NCBI RefSeq assembly: GCF_013426205.1
Contig: NC_089424.1
Span: 3,534,001-3,598,000 of the forward strand
Length of the DNA stretch: 64,000 bases
From: Metarhizium brunneum
Taxonomy: Eukaryota > Ascomycota > Sordariomycetes > Hypocreales > Clavicipitaceae
Reading direction: 5' to 3'
Under the pieces are notes generated by a model that was given only the letters and a program-made list of their open reading frames with translations, was not told where the DNA came from and ran no database searches. The position numbers and the translations under genes were made by a program. Each line of letters starts with the position of its first letter. Position 1 is the first letter of the stretch. This document shows positions 43,815 through 55,900 of the stretch, in pieces.

Positions 43815-45503
43815 CTACCGGTTGCGATTGCTCGACCAGCGCTTCACCATCACCTCCCGCACCCTGTACAGCTGCAACGCCTCTGCAAACCCCGTCTCCA
43901 GCGCCGCATCGAACTTGGGCGGCGGCGGGATGTCCACATACACTAGTACAAGACTCTTGACAGCATGAGATAATACACGGATAACGCTGTGTAGCCAGGG
44001 CCATGTATTTTGCGGTCCCTGCTTCCCCCTATCCTTCCACCAGACATCAGAGTATGACGGCACGATAATGAGTCCAAATTCTGCGTGGTCAAATACTGGT
44101 CCTCTAGTGTATAGAAGCCAGTCGACTCCAAATTTAATGCCCGCTCGCGGCACCCATCCAAGGGATCGGAAGTGATGATACACCGCGTAGTGCACCAGGA
44201 AGCCGTCGTCCGGCCCAAGTTCCGGCTCGTCGGGGCAGCCAGTCCGAGGAGGAAAGTATGAATATTGTCGAAACAGGGTGAGCATTTCCTTGGTTGTGAG
44301 GCTCTTGCCGGACGCTGGGTCAGTGACAGAGAGTGCCCCGAATCCAAATGTGAGAAAAAAGGCTTCTTCAGGCATCAGCTGGAGGTGTTCTCTGTTTACA
44401 ATAATGTCTTCCGACTCGTCTGCAGATAGCTTCTTGGCTTCCTCTGCCGTGTCAGAACCATCGATCCCTCCATTCAAAAGCAGTCGCTTGCCTTTGCCAT
44501 TGAGAGAATGATACGGGTTGGGCGGGTCCGCCAAGTCAAATGTAGTTGATTCCACTTTAGGTGAGAAACGAACACTCTTTTGGCGTTTCAACGTCTTGTC
44601 CTCTGCAGAGTCACTGGATGTTTCGGACGCTGGTGGGTGTGGTGTCTCAATGACACCACTGCCACTTGACTGGCCCCTCACTCGAGGACTGTCGGCTACA
44701 AACGACGCCGTACTGACAACATTAGTGTCAATAATGCCATTGCCGGTCTCAAGAATGCTTGGCGGTGCGATATCCACTGGCAACGGCATCATCACTGCCT
44801 CCGTTGCGGCTCGGACTGCAATAACTGTGCCGCTAACAACCTCGGGCTTTTCGAAGGCTTCGGCAGCCGAATTGGGGAGAGAGAGCAGCTCTATAGGGCC
44901 AGTAGGTGCAGCAAAAATGACAGGGGATGGGGAGAGCTGCATTGTTGCCGTCTTGGACTGGCTGTTATCCTCAGCTTGTTGGGCCTCCTTCAACCGCGTC
45001 TGCCGTATCACCTCCTGTTCCAATCTTGCTCTTTCCCACTTGGCTTGGGCTCGCTCTTCTCGCCGTTGCACAGTCAGGATCTCACTGACGTGTGTTTCTT
45101 GCATCCCTCTACGGACTTGCTCCCGCCTCAACCAATTCGGCTCACTACGACTTAAGCTGCCCTTGCCGTAAAATCCCTGCTCCCACAGGGCTCTCATTGA
45201 TTTTTCATCAGTGACATGAACGGAAAAGGTTTTCTTGGACCAAACACCTTGGTGGACGACTGCAGGTTCCGCAGGGGGCGGAGCGAATACTTGCCGGAGC
45301 CATGCATAGGCAACGGCGAAGAATGATAAGGGATTATTGGGGTAGAAGGCTGGTAGAGGAAATGTCCGAATCGGGGCAGGGAGTGCATATATCTGATGGG
45401 CAGGGGGGCCTCGTTTTCGAGAGTTCGCGCTTTTGGTGCTGGCCTGCGCTGGAGGGGCCATCACTTGGCCATTTTCTTTGGGGGGTTGTTGAATCTCAGC
45501 CAT
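43815..45503 (-). CDS. SEN2: tRNA-splicing endonuclease catalytic subunit Sen2
   Basis: This single-exon gene encodes 562 residues. Sen2 cleaves the 5' splice site of intron-containing pre-tRNAs within the four-subunit SEN complex. The N-terminal part holds a Sen2-specific block (GVWSKKTFSVHVTDEKSM, ALWEQGFYGKGSLSRSEP). A long low-complexity middle follows, with a coiled-coil-prone RREERAQAKWERARLEQE segment. The C-terminal nuclease domain begins at EAFFLTFGFGAL and includes YHHFRSLGWVPRAGIKFG. The catalytic triad is visible: Tyr465 (LLYTRGPVF), His473 (FDHAEFG) and Lys516 (HAVKSLVLVYV). The protein is longer than yeast Sen2 because of the linker. Everything needed for catalysis is present. 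Confidence 0.94.
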   Translation of the reverse strand: MAEIQQPPKENGQVMAPPAQASTKSANSRKRGPPAHQIYALPAPIRTFPLPAFYPNNPLSFFAVAYAWLRQVFAPPPAEPAVVHQGVWSKKTFSVHVTDEKSMRALWEQGFYGKGSLSRSEPNWLRREQVRRGMQETHVSEILTVQRREERAQAKWERARLEQEVIRQTRLKEAQQAEDNSQSKTATMQLSPSPVIFAAPTGPIELLSLPNSAAEAFEKPEVVSGTVIAVRAATEAVMMPLPVDIAPPSILETGNGIIDTNVVSTASFVADSPRVRGQSSGSGVIETPHPPASETSSDSAEDKTLKRQKSVRFSPKVESTTFDLADPPNPYHSLNGKGKRLLLNGGIDGSDTAEEAKKLSADESEDIIVNREHLQLMPEEAFFLTFGFGALSVTDPASGKSLTTKEMLTLFRQYSYFPPRTGCPDEPELGPDDGFLVHYAVYHHFRSLGWVPRAGIKFGVDWLLYTRGPVFDHAEFGLIIVPSYSDVWWKDRGKQGPQNTWPWLHSVIRVLSHAVKSLVLVYVDIPPPPKFDAALETGFAEALQLYRVREVMVKRWSSNRNR

Positions 45504-46940
45504 TTCGAGCTGGAATCATCTTGCTTGGTAATGTTAGCGAATCTCACTAACTCAACGAGATGGCAGTAGAGCAAAAAGAGAAGGCAATAATAAAAAACAC
45601 TGCATCAGATACCGTTGTAGTCTATAATCAAGGGCAATCATCGAGGTCCAAGTGAATGGAGAATTCCTCTAAGCACCGTAAGATAGGTGTCATCATATAG
45701 CAGGGTGAACAGGGCTTGCGTAGGCCCAGTTCTAAAACAAAGAAAAAAGGCATTTCACCATTGGAATATGCCCATCGACAGTGGAAGGCCGGGTTTCAGA
45801 GCCGCAACACGATTGGCACAGGCAAGACACTCGGATGAAATGGAAAAGGTCAAAACTTACTCTGTCTACCACATGGCCACGCAAGGCTGCTCAAATGAGA
45901 GATGGACCAGTAGGACCATTTGTAGAGCAGATTGACCAAGCTGTGAGGGTTTTGCAGTTATGCAGGCGAGGCCTATTATGAAAGTCTTTTTGTGGAGGAG
46001 ACAATGTTGCAAAGATTGAGGTGTCGCAGGAGTGGAAGTTGAAATTTTATGAGGTTTCCTGTCCGAGCTCTTGGCTAAACTGCGGCTACTTGCTCCACTC
46101 TTTTGCAGCCAGTTCATGGTGAGGGCCAAGTACCATCCACGAGGTACTAAGTACTTAAGTAGTCTGCACTGTGCAGCGAGGAGTTGGAGTTTCTCAGCGG
46201 CACCGATCACTTGGCACAGGATCCTCCAAGGCCAGGGAGTAGATGACAGGTCAGTGGCGCTGCCAGGCAAGCCAGCTGGTCGCACAAACGGAGTAGTACT
46301 GCTACGTTGACATGTCAGCTTCTCTCATCTCCGCTTTGGTCCCGTCTCCGTGAAGGCCCATCATGATACGTAGAACTATTCCCATCTCCAGTGGCCCTGG
46401 AACCCCAAGCTATTGAACCACAGCAACAACCACGACGCCCCTTACCATTAGCCCTCAGCCCTGGTCTAGTGCTCGGCGACACCCACAGACTGCTGAACGC
46501 CGATGCAGGGTGACGATTGTTGTCAGGAACCACATTTGAGACCACACCTGCATGACACCCAGCGTCGACGTGGAACTCGTTCGGTGATGAGGTTTGCTCT
46601 GGCGTCCGAGTAATTGCTACTTCACCCTGCAAGTTGCAATTTATGGTGGCCCCTCGGCGACGACGGAACAACCCGACGACGACACTTGCCAAAGTTGGAA
46701 TGCACTCACCCTCCTGGGGTCCTGTGCTCCAACGTTCTTGCTTTACATCATTGCTCGCACTTAATTTCATTTTGTTTTCTTCTTTCAACTTTTCTTCCTT
46801 TTCTCCAATTTCTTTTTCTTCCTCTTCTACCTCCATCAACCACCGCTATCAGGCTGGACATCTACAACGCACCCGCCAACCATCACTCGGCGTCGAGTCC
46901 ACCTTCAAGGACACGCCATGCTTTCTGGGCAAGCTTTGAA
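45504..46940. promoter_or_regulatory. 1.4-kb divergent promoter region of SEN2 and the ceramide glucosyltransferase
   Basis: No coding region is supported. A strongly pyrimidine-rich tract (about 46761-46845) precedes the + gene and resembles fungal core-promoter CT tracts. An ACGGAGTAGTACT motif lies near 46289-46301, and a TAAGTACTTAAGTA string at about 46147-46160. Confidence 0.55.
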
Positions 46941-48637
46941 ATGGGATCCTTCGTCGAGATTGTTGCCGTAATCTGTCTCATCTGGGCCGTCGCGGTCGTG
47001 GTTGTCCAGGGAATTGGTATTGCCGCAATGTAAGCCTGGTCCCAAATCCCATGTCCCATCGATACATAGGGGGGGCAGCAACGTGAATTTGCCAGCATAC
47101 TGACGCCCTTCACCGTAGTTTTCGACACTTTTCAAGAGCTGCATCGCCACCCGTCTCCTCAAAACTCGCCCAAGATGCTCCTTCGATTACAATAATCCGC
47201 CCCGTCAAAGGCCTCGAACCTCGACTCTACGAATGCATCGCATCTACATTTCAACAAGATTATCCCGCTGATAAATTGTCCGTCCGCCTATGTGTTGAGG
47301 ACGAGACCGACCCCGCCTATCCAGTACTGCAGAAGCTGGTCCACGACTTTCCATCCTTCGATGCCCAGGTTCTTGTGGAATCTCGTGATCCAATCCTGCA
47401 TGGCACCAAGGGCCGTGTTGACAACTTGGGGCCAAATCCCAAGGTGCGCAATATCAGTAGGGCATACCGACAAGCCAAGGAGGGAGACATTATATGGATA
47501 ATCGACTGTAATGTCTGGGTGGCAAGCGGTGTGCTCGGGCGCATGGTGGACAAGCTAATGGGATACGGACCGGCCGGAACCGCGACCACACCATACAAAT
47601 TTGTTCATCAGATGCCACTGGTTGTTGACGTGGTGGATTACAGCCGTCCGGGGACCGAAGACAACCAAGTTCTCTTGTCATCGCCCTCGGAAGCTGGGGC
47701 TTCCTCCAGCACCGCCAAAGAATCCCAAGACCTCCTTACCCGCATTTGTCGCCACGGAGGTGGTCGCCTTGACGAGATGTTCATGGCAACTACACATGTC
47801 AAGTTCTATGGCGCGATCAACTCTGTTGGTATTGCACCCTGTATTGTAGGGAAAAGCAACATGTTTCGAAAAGCGCATCTCAATCGGGTGACGATGGAAT
47901 CGAGCAATCGCATGCTACGCGATGGAGACGAAAGGCCCAAGGGGGTAGACTATTTTTCCTACAACATCTGCGAAGATCATCTCATTGGCGATATACTGTG
48001 GAGGTCAGCCATTCCAGGCTACTCAAATCATGGAATTGTCTGGGGTGATTTGGTCATACAACCCATGGCAGGCATGTCGATTGTCTCGTATGCCGCCCGG
48101 CGTGTTCGATGGCTACGGGCAAGAAAGTTCACAGTACTGGCAGCCACCCTGGTCGAACCGGGCATCGAATGCTTCCTCTGCTGCGCCTACTTTGCCTTTG
48201 CCCTCACGACTCTTCCCTGGTTCCACGAGACGCTGCACATTCCCCAGACCATGTCAGCCATGGCCCTGATCTGGCTCTCAGCAGTGACGGCATGGATGGT
48301 GGTCGACTGGCAGACATTCAAGCTCCTACACTCGGGCTGGAGCGTGCAGTGCGGCCGTGATAGTCCCCAATTTGTGCGCGGCACATCACAGGCCGGCGGA
48401 ATGCCCAGACGAGGATTCTTGGAATGGCTTTTGGCATGGATTGGAAGAGAAAGCCTGGCGTTGCCGGTTTGGACGTGGGCTGTTTTGTGCGGAACGACGG
48501 TAACATGGCGAGGCAAGTCTTTCCGAGTCAACATGGACACGTCGGTGGTTGAGGTGGCAGGGGGCGTGACGAGAAAGAGCTCACGCACGCCAGAGTTGGA
48601 GAGGTCGAGACAATCGAGCAAAGATCGGTTGGACTAG
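46941..48637 (+). CDS. ceramide glucosyltransferase (GT21)
   Basis: Two exons (46941-47029 and 47119-48637) give 535 residues. The enzyme transfers glucose from UDP-glucose to ceramide, making glucosylceramide at Golgi/ER membranes. The first exon is a single N-terminal signal-anchor helix (VEIVAVICLIWAVAVVVVQG). The catalytic domain shows the GT21 aspartates: SITIIRPVKGLEP, LCVEDETDPAYPVL (D1), IIWIIDCNVWVASG (D2), CEDHLIGDILW (D3), and a (Q/R)xxRW-type motif in RRVRWLRARK. Two or three C-terminal membrane segments follow. The insertion around residues 215-235 (Ser/Glu-rich) is common in fungal members. The intron has donor GTAAGC and branch ACTGAC. Glucosylceramide is known in fungi to matter for hyphal growth and as a target of plant defensins. 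Confidence 0.92.
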
Positions 48638-50159
48638 GTGCTCATGGTGGCCTTTGATTCTTGTTATTATTACCTACTATTGTTACTTATTACGCGTATG
48701 TGCTGTAATGACTACAAGGCATATTAATATCAGGCCAAGCAAGCATGGTATTGATGGGCAAGGTCCCAAGTCCAGCATTCGTGATTGGATTCGTCCTGGC
48801 CCATGACATCCTGTCCAGGAGCTGTGTTCTGCCCCGGGCCGCAATGGCAACGAGTGTGCAATCAATCAGCGAAGACAGCATGATGGGAGATCAAGGCCAT
48901 GTCTTCAAGGGCAACGACATAATACATGTTTGCCTCTTGATTTTGGTTGGTGAAGAGGCACTAACAGCTAGATCCCAGATAGAGCAGCACGGCTCTTTAT
49001 CTCCATGATTGGATATGTTTTCCCCGCACATGGGCAGCCCCCAAATGCAGGCTCGAGTGCGAATTAGGAAAGTGGGAGGGCTCGTGGCATGCAACAAGAA
49101 GCTCGGTGGTTTGCCGATCTTCCCAGATGTCATTTTTCTGCTTTTTCTACCTAGAGCTCTGATGTTGTGCTGTGCTGTGTTGTGTTGGAGAGTTCGGACT
49201 CGTCTTCCTGTGTGCGGGCTGTGGGCGAGTGAGTGCTTCGGCCAACAGCGATCCTCGATGATGCTGGATACTACTTACTGGTCAGGTTGGACAATACGCA
49301 AGGATGACGGTGTAGCGCAGGTCGGTCGATTTGGTCGTGCCATGGACCGGAGTAGACGCTGCATGTGGGGGGTTTTAGGCCGCGGGGGAGACGAGACGAA
49401 AGACTTGACGGGAACCACGAGATGGGGTCCCCCGGACGTTGGTTTTTTTTCTTTTTTTTTTGGTTCTCGTCGGCGGCCGGCGGGTAGCTTTTTGGTGTTT
49501 TCATGCCGTTTTGGCGCGGCGCCACTTTTGACTGAACGGTCTCTGGCCTGCGGGCTGTGAGAAGATGCCCGCTGCTTCCACGGGGTCACAAGTCAACTAG
49601 CTGGTGTCACGCCTGCGGAGGGTCAATATCTCGCGGCCAGGAATGCCTGCTTATCCAGCTCCCTGTTCCGGAAGATGGTCACGGGTTGAGCCGATGTAAC
49701 CGTGGAGCAGCCGAAACAACAAGTACAGATGCAGTTACACACGACACGACGACTAACGGAAAGGAGGGGGAACATGCTTGATTGGGAACGACGTTTGGAG
49801 AAGCACTCGACTGATCTCATTATTCGGCCCTGGGTTATGTTTCCCCGCAAGATTGTACGACGGCAGCCCGTCCGGAGCACACGAGCAGACGGGCAGGCTA
49901 GCAGACGCCCTGATGCGTAGTCTGTAGACTGAGACAGAGACAGAGACATTGCCGTTTTGCGGCAGGGCACTTTGTTGCGCATATTTGAAGAATGGCCCCG
50001 GCCACCATGGGGAAAAAAGATCCCGAGGGATTCTCTCCCCCGGACCAAGGGACTCTCACTTACACGATATATTCACATATTCACACGCCATCCCCCAGGG
50101 CAGCCAACTTTGGAACTCGGCCATAATATACATGTCCCGCGCAGACGTGTAAAGCAGAC
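48638..50159. other. gene-free stretch upstream of the OPT transporter
   Basis: No supportable gene. A 183-codon frame (49009-49560 +) has no family resemblance. Poly-T runs lie near 49442-49461. The right end should hold the transporter promoter. Confidence 0.55.
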
Positions 50160-52963
50160 ATGGCGGAAGAAGAAAAGGCAGCCGTCCAGACGCACACGTC
50201 CCTGCCCTCGGGCGACGCTGAAAAGAACCCGGGCGTGTCGTCGACGCTCGACTATGGCAGCCAGATCCCGCCGGAGCTGCTCGAGACGCTCGCGCCCAAC
50301 GGCGAGGCCGACTTCATCCTGGAAAAGATCAACTCGATGCCCGAGGAGGAGGCGCTCGCCATCGTCGCCGAGTCGCTGGCCTTCCACGCCGACGACTGGA
50401 ACTTCCCGTCCGACATGAGGGAGCGCATGAGCCGCCTGCTGCGCCTGGGGCCCAAGGGCTACGGCGAGTTCTACGGCCGCGACCTGCGCGTCGACGCCGT
50501 CATGATGAAGTGGTCCAGCCCGTATCCCGGCGTGCGCGCCGTCGCGAGCCCCCTCGACGACCCCGAGGTGCCTATTGAGACGGCGAGGGCGTACTTTCTG
50601 GGCATTGGGTGGGCCGTCATTGGGACCTTTATGTCGACGTTTTTCAACAGTCGCTTTCCGGGCATCAGTACGTTGGCTTCTTCTCGTTCTGTTTTTCGTC
50701 TTGTCTGCTTTCATGAGACGGGTTTTCTTCCCTAGAATCCACTTGGTCAACATCATCCTCATCCTCATCATCCTCATCATCCACCAGACACTTGCAATGA
50801 CGACGAATAACTTACCATGGCGCTCCCCCCTTTTCCGCAGGCCTCAGCAACTCCGTCATCCAGATCCTGCTCTTCCCCTGCGGCAAGGCCCTCGAGGCGG
50901 TGCTGCCGGACTGGGGCCCGACCGTGTTCCGGACGCGGCACTCGCTCAACCCGGGCCCGTGGACGTTCAAGGAGCAAATGTTCGCCACCATCACCTTCAA
51001 CATCGCCATCTACACGACCAACAGCTACGGCATGATCCTGGTGCAGCGGTCGCCCGTCTACTACGGGCTCGACTTCGTCGACTTTGGCTACCAGCTCATG
51101 CTGACGCTCTTCGTGCAGCTCATGGGCATGGGGCTGGCCGGCTACCTGCGCCGCTTCTCCGTGTATCCCGTCAAGGCGCTGTGGCCGACGCTCATGCCCG
51201 TCATCGCCATGAACCGCGCCCTCACCAAGCCCGAGGCGCGCGAGAACATCGACGGCTGGACCATCTCGCGCTACCGCTTCTTCCTCGTCGCCGCCGCCTC
51301 CATGTTCGTCTACTACTGGCTGCCGGGCTACCTCTTCACGGCGCTCTCGCAGTTCAACTGGATGACGTGGATCGCCCCGGACAACTTCAAGCTCGCCGTG
51401 CTGACGGGCTCCAACATGGGCCTGGGCCTGTTCAACCCCGTCACCACGCTCGACTGGAACGTCGCCACCTCGTCGTACGCCGCGCTCGCCCAGCCCTTCT
51501 TCTCCACGTGCACCATGTACGTCGGCAGCCTGCTCGGCGGCTTCGTCATCCTCGCCATCTTCTACTCCAACATGTACGACACGGGCTACCTGCCCATCAA
51601 CTCGTCCTCGGCCTTTGCCAACGACGGCAAGCCCTACGCCGTCCAGAAGATCGTCGCCGGCAACCGCCTCGACCTCGACAAGTACCAGGCCTACTCGCCG
51701 CCCTTCTACTCGGCCGGCTACGTCCTCACCGTCGGCGCCAACTTTGCCTTTTACCCCGTCTACTTCCTCTACATCATGGTCAACCAGTGGAAGACGATTG
51801 GCAAGGCCTACGTCGACTTCTACAAGGGCCTGCGCCACGGCAAGGGCAACTACGAGGACGCCATGGACGTGCACAACCGCCAGATGGCCAGGTACAGCGA
51901 GGTCCCCGACTGGTGGTTCCTCGTCATCTTTGTCGGCGCCATCGTCGTCAGCGTCGTCTGGGCCGACATCTACCCCGTCGACGTGCCCGTCTGGCTCGTC
52001 TTCCTCGTCATCGCCGTCAACCTCGTGTTCGCCGTGCCGCTGTCCTTCCTGTCCGCCACGACGGGCACCAACCTGGGCCTCGGGTCGCTCATCCAGATCA
52101 TCACGGGGTTCCTGCTGCCCAACAACCCCAACGCCTTCCTGTTCGGCCAGACGCTGGGCAGCTGGGCGCTGGCCGGCTACGGGGACAACTACGTCCAGGA
52201 CCAGAAGATGGCGCACTACTGCAAGATTGCGCCGCGGGCCGTGTTCCGGAGCCAGATCGGCACCATTGTCATTACGTGCTTCGTCGCCGTCGCCACGCAA
52301 AACTTCATCCTCAACAACGTCGAGGGCCTGTGCACGCCCGACCAGCCGAGCCGCTTCACCTGCGCGGGCGACGGCGCTCCCCTCTACGCCAACTCCCTCA
52401 TGTGGGGGCTCCTGGGCTCCGAGCGCATGTTCAACTCGGTCTACCCCTTGTTCAAGTGGTGCTTCCTCATCGGGGCCGTCGTCGCCGTCGTCTTCCTCGC
52501 CGGCCAGGGCCTGGGGCCGAAATACCTACCCGGCGTGCGGGAGAGAATCCGGTCCCGAATGTCCCCCGCGCGCTTCCGTCGCCTCGACCGCACCCTGTTC
52601 CGCTTCGTCGCTTCCCTCATGTGGCTGAACCCGGTGCTCATCATCCAGGGCATTCAGCATTGGGCTCCGTCCAACATGGCCTACAAGACGCCTGGCTTCA
52701 TCCTGTCCTACATCTTCATGTACTGGCTGCCGAGGCACCGCTTGGCCTGGTGGTCCAAGTACAACTACGTCCTGTCTGCCGCCCTGACGGCCGGTCTCGC
52801 TGTCAGCGCCTTGATCATGTTCTTTGCGGTTGGTTATCACCCCAAGAGCTTGAAGTGGTGGGGAAATACCGTGAGCACCGATGGCATTGATGGCCAGCAG
52901 GTGGGATGGCTGCCCATCCCCGAGAGAGGGTACTTTGGACCTGAGAAGGGCCATTTTCCGTAA
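50160..52963 (+). CDS. OPT-family oligopeptide transporter
   Basis: Two exons (50160-50667 and 50841-52963) give 876 residues. OPT proteins import tetra- and pentapeptides or glutathione-like peptides with protons across the plasma membrane. The hallmark SPYPGVRAVASPLDDPEVP precedes the first membrane helix, followed by about 14 hydrophobic segments. Typical landmarks are PDWGPTVFRTRHSLNPGPW with FKEQMFATI, DFGYQLMLTLFVQLMGMGLA, TSSYAALAQPFF and FLLPNNPNAFLFGQTLGSW. It ends with a hydrophilic tail (PERGYFGPEKGHFP). The N-terminal cytosolic region is acidic. Codon use is extremely GC-rich at third positions, unlike most neighbours, and this opens long spurious frames on the other strand. The 173-nt intron is the longest in the window and ends in CCGCAG. 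The exact substrate is not predictable. Confidence 0.94.
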
Positions 52964-55900
52964 AGACTTTTTTTTGGCGCACGAGTGGTTTGATGGGACT
53001 TGTTACAGTTTCTTCTCTTTTTTTACCGTGGGTGTCTCTGTCCTTTTTTTCCTTTTTTTTGGTCTCCGTCTTGGCAAAATACTATATTAAGCGACGGATA
53101 TTTAGTTGCGGAGGCTAGACCTGTCGCATGGGTTCTGTGCTTTGTGTCACAGCCTGTGACTATCAAGTATTCGTAGGTTATAGTTTCGCCTCTTCGTTTC
53201 ATGATGCCAGCCACGACGGCTCATATCTCTATTTTTCGCAACTTTCACCGTCAGCAGTGTTTTGTCTTGATACCGCACCGTGTCTGACTCACGTATGGGA
53301 CCGTGTTGTTTTGGCGTCTGATCACCAAGTTCACCCGTTGAATGAGGATTTTTCCATGTTCGCTTTGTTGCCCGAAAATGAACAGAGGGCTGAAAAAAAC
53401 GTAGGGCGTTCGTGTCATGACGCTAGTCACTTCATTCCGACGTCCTCCTCCACCTCGGAACCGTGGTATTGGCAAGTTGGACCAGGGATCCATGGCCATT
53501 TTAATGATCCAACAAACAAAGACCGACTGAAGCATTGAGCACCAATCGTCACATCTCCAACTCGCATGCGGGGTTGTTTGCCTTTTTGAACGAATAAACC
53601 ATGTTCAACATGCTTGAGCAATGCAAAGTACACTAGACCCATGGGTCCCAATCATAATTGCCGTATTATCGCAGATCCATTTTAATCAAAATGCAGAGTC
53701 CAGACTAAATATTGGTAATGGGATGTAACACTGTTACCAACATGTTGGTTTATGGGTTAATGAAGCTAGCCGAGGCGGAATACGGCAGACAATTGGTGGA
53801 AATAGACACTTGAGATGATGTGCCTTTGGGCAATCTCTCCCAAACATTCAAAGTCCAAGTCTGGCATGGTGGTCGCCAGTCAAGTGATGCCATGGGAATG
53901 CAGAAGACCTAAGACCTCTCCTCTAGGAGTTACACCTGCATCTGCAGGCCATTCTGCTCCGAAATCTATCAGATACTAGTACGAATCGACAGCCGCAAAG
54001 TAAATGCCGGAGCGCCACATCAGTGACGAGGGACGCCACCATCGGCTCCCGAGATTGTCGTGTCTCCAGTCTCGGCGTACCCAAAAGCAGAGTTCGAAGT
54101 TGTCGCATAATTCTCCCCCATCTAAATGGTCACATGAACTGTGACTCCGAAGTCCGGGGAATCACCTCCGACTATTCCTTGCTCAACCCCATCGTGCGCG
54201 CGCCTTAGTCTCCGTATACTATTGTTCAGCATTGAATCCCCTTGGTCATGGAGACACATAATACTTGCGCTTAACAAGGCGTACAACATGTATGTACAAT
54301 CCATACACACACAAAATCGTACGATACCAATCAGGCGGCTTCAAACTTTTTGGCTTCTTTCCCTTTCTGGCGCCAAGCCGGGTCAGCCTTCAGGCACACA
54401 ATGATAGCAGCTGCCCTATGGTGCAAAACACGGCCAACTCACACGCCGGAGAAATAGAACCCGTCTTATTTTCTCTAGTGTGCAAATCATCGGAATCGGG
54501 CGGAGAAATGACGCACATACCACACATTCCCTTCCTTCCACAGAAACGGACCGACACAACGTGAACATGTCGGTGATGGTTCCTCTTGGTGTGAGACCAC
54601 CAACCAGCTGGTCACTTGAGCAATGGACCCAGTCTAGGTTGCCAGAATCCCAAGGATCATGCTTCTTGGCAAATAGATGGCCTGGGTACTAAGAAACAAT
54701 GTACAAGCCCTGTCCGGCACCTGCACACGGCTTGTTCGAGACTCAAAACTTTAGCCTTGTCGACTTGGGGCCGGGAGGAAGCAACAAAATAGGTCCGACT
54801 CCATAATGTGAATCATCTAGAAGAATTTAGCCTAGCCCTGGCGAAAGGAAACATGCAACCAAAGGCAAGCCTCCCCAACGCCTTTTCAAGCTTACCCATA
54901 CATCTTGGCATATTGTAGAGAGATTCCTGGCTGCACACGTCCCTCCACCTCTCTTCAGAGCGGAAGCCACATACGGGGAAGCTTGCAGGGAAGTATACGG
55001 GGTAGCGGACAGGGCTTCGTGGTGGAACGTGGCCAAAATGAGCCAATTCCAAGGCTGTTAGCTGCCATGTCCATCAATGGTTTCATCAATCCCACTTCTC
55101 CAGTTTGCAGGCGGCCCTGACAGGGATATACGGTTGACCAACTGAGTCAGCACTACACAACAGACTACCGTCCGGCGTCGACTGATGGCGTTAAGCGTTT
55201 TGACCACGACGAATCCAAGACGCAGGTCGATCTCCAACGAGAGAACTCGCGCCTATTCAACGCCGTTTTCAACGGACGCTCGGTGGAGTTAGAACCGGAG
55301 ACAAATGGTTGGCTCAGATGTTGGCTAGCTGTTTCTCCTTGTACTCGCATGGGAGCAAGGTCATGTTGCCCCGTACTGGGCATAGTCGGGGTCCGTTGCA
55401 ACCTCGCCATGTGAATGTCAATTGAAACTACGGGGTTATGTCGCAACCGGTCGCACTGACAGGCGTCATGCCTCTAGATTTTACTCGGTGACGTCTGTTG
55501 ATATCCAGCAGAACTCGATCCAGGTGCGCGCAGAGTGCCGCGCATCGAGATGCCGGGTCGCTCGACGCTCACCACCAGAACGATATCATCATGGCTAAAG
55601 GCCAATCTCGGGGCGACTGGCTGCATGGAGGCGCGGTGCCATCCGCAGCCACGTTCCAGGCGAGTCCACCAACCACCTCTTCACCAGGATAGATGGGGTC
55701 TGTAGGTAGTTGGTGGTGTGCTTGCGGCCTGCGTCCTTCCAACATCTCCACGACCCCATGATTGCAAGGGGTCGGCGCAAAGAGAACCGAGCGGGGTCAA
55801 GCAGAAGCTTTGTCTCGGGCGGGGTCCCAGCTGCGGCAGCCTGTTGTTAAGCTTATTGCTTAAACATCAATCCCAAGTGCGAGCACTAGAGCCAACGCAT

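Noticed and set aside
50777..52300. 507-codon open frame on the minus strand
   Set aside because: It is antisense to the OPT transporter and its product is a repetitive Asp/Gly/Val/Arg-rich chain, as expected from high GC3 on the coding strand.
50575..52890. 771-codon open frame on the plus strand
   Set aside because: It is an Arg/Pro/His-rich shifted frame of the OPT transporter; the true frame carries the OPT motifs and membrane segments.
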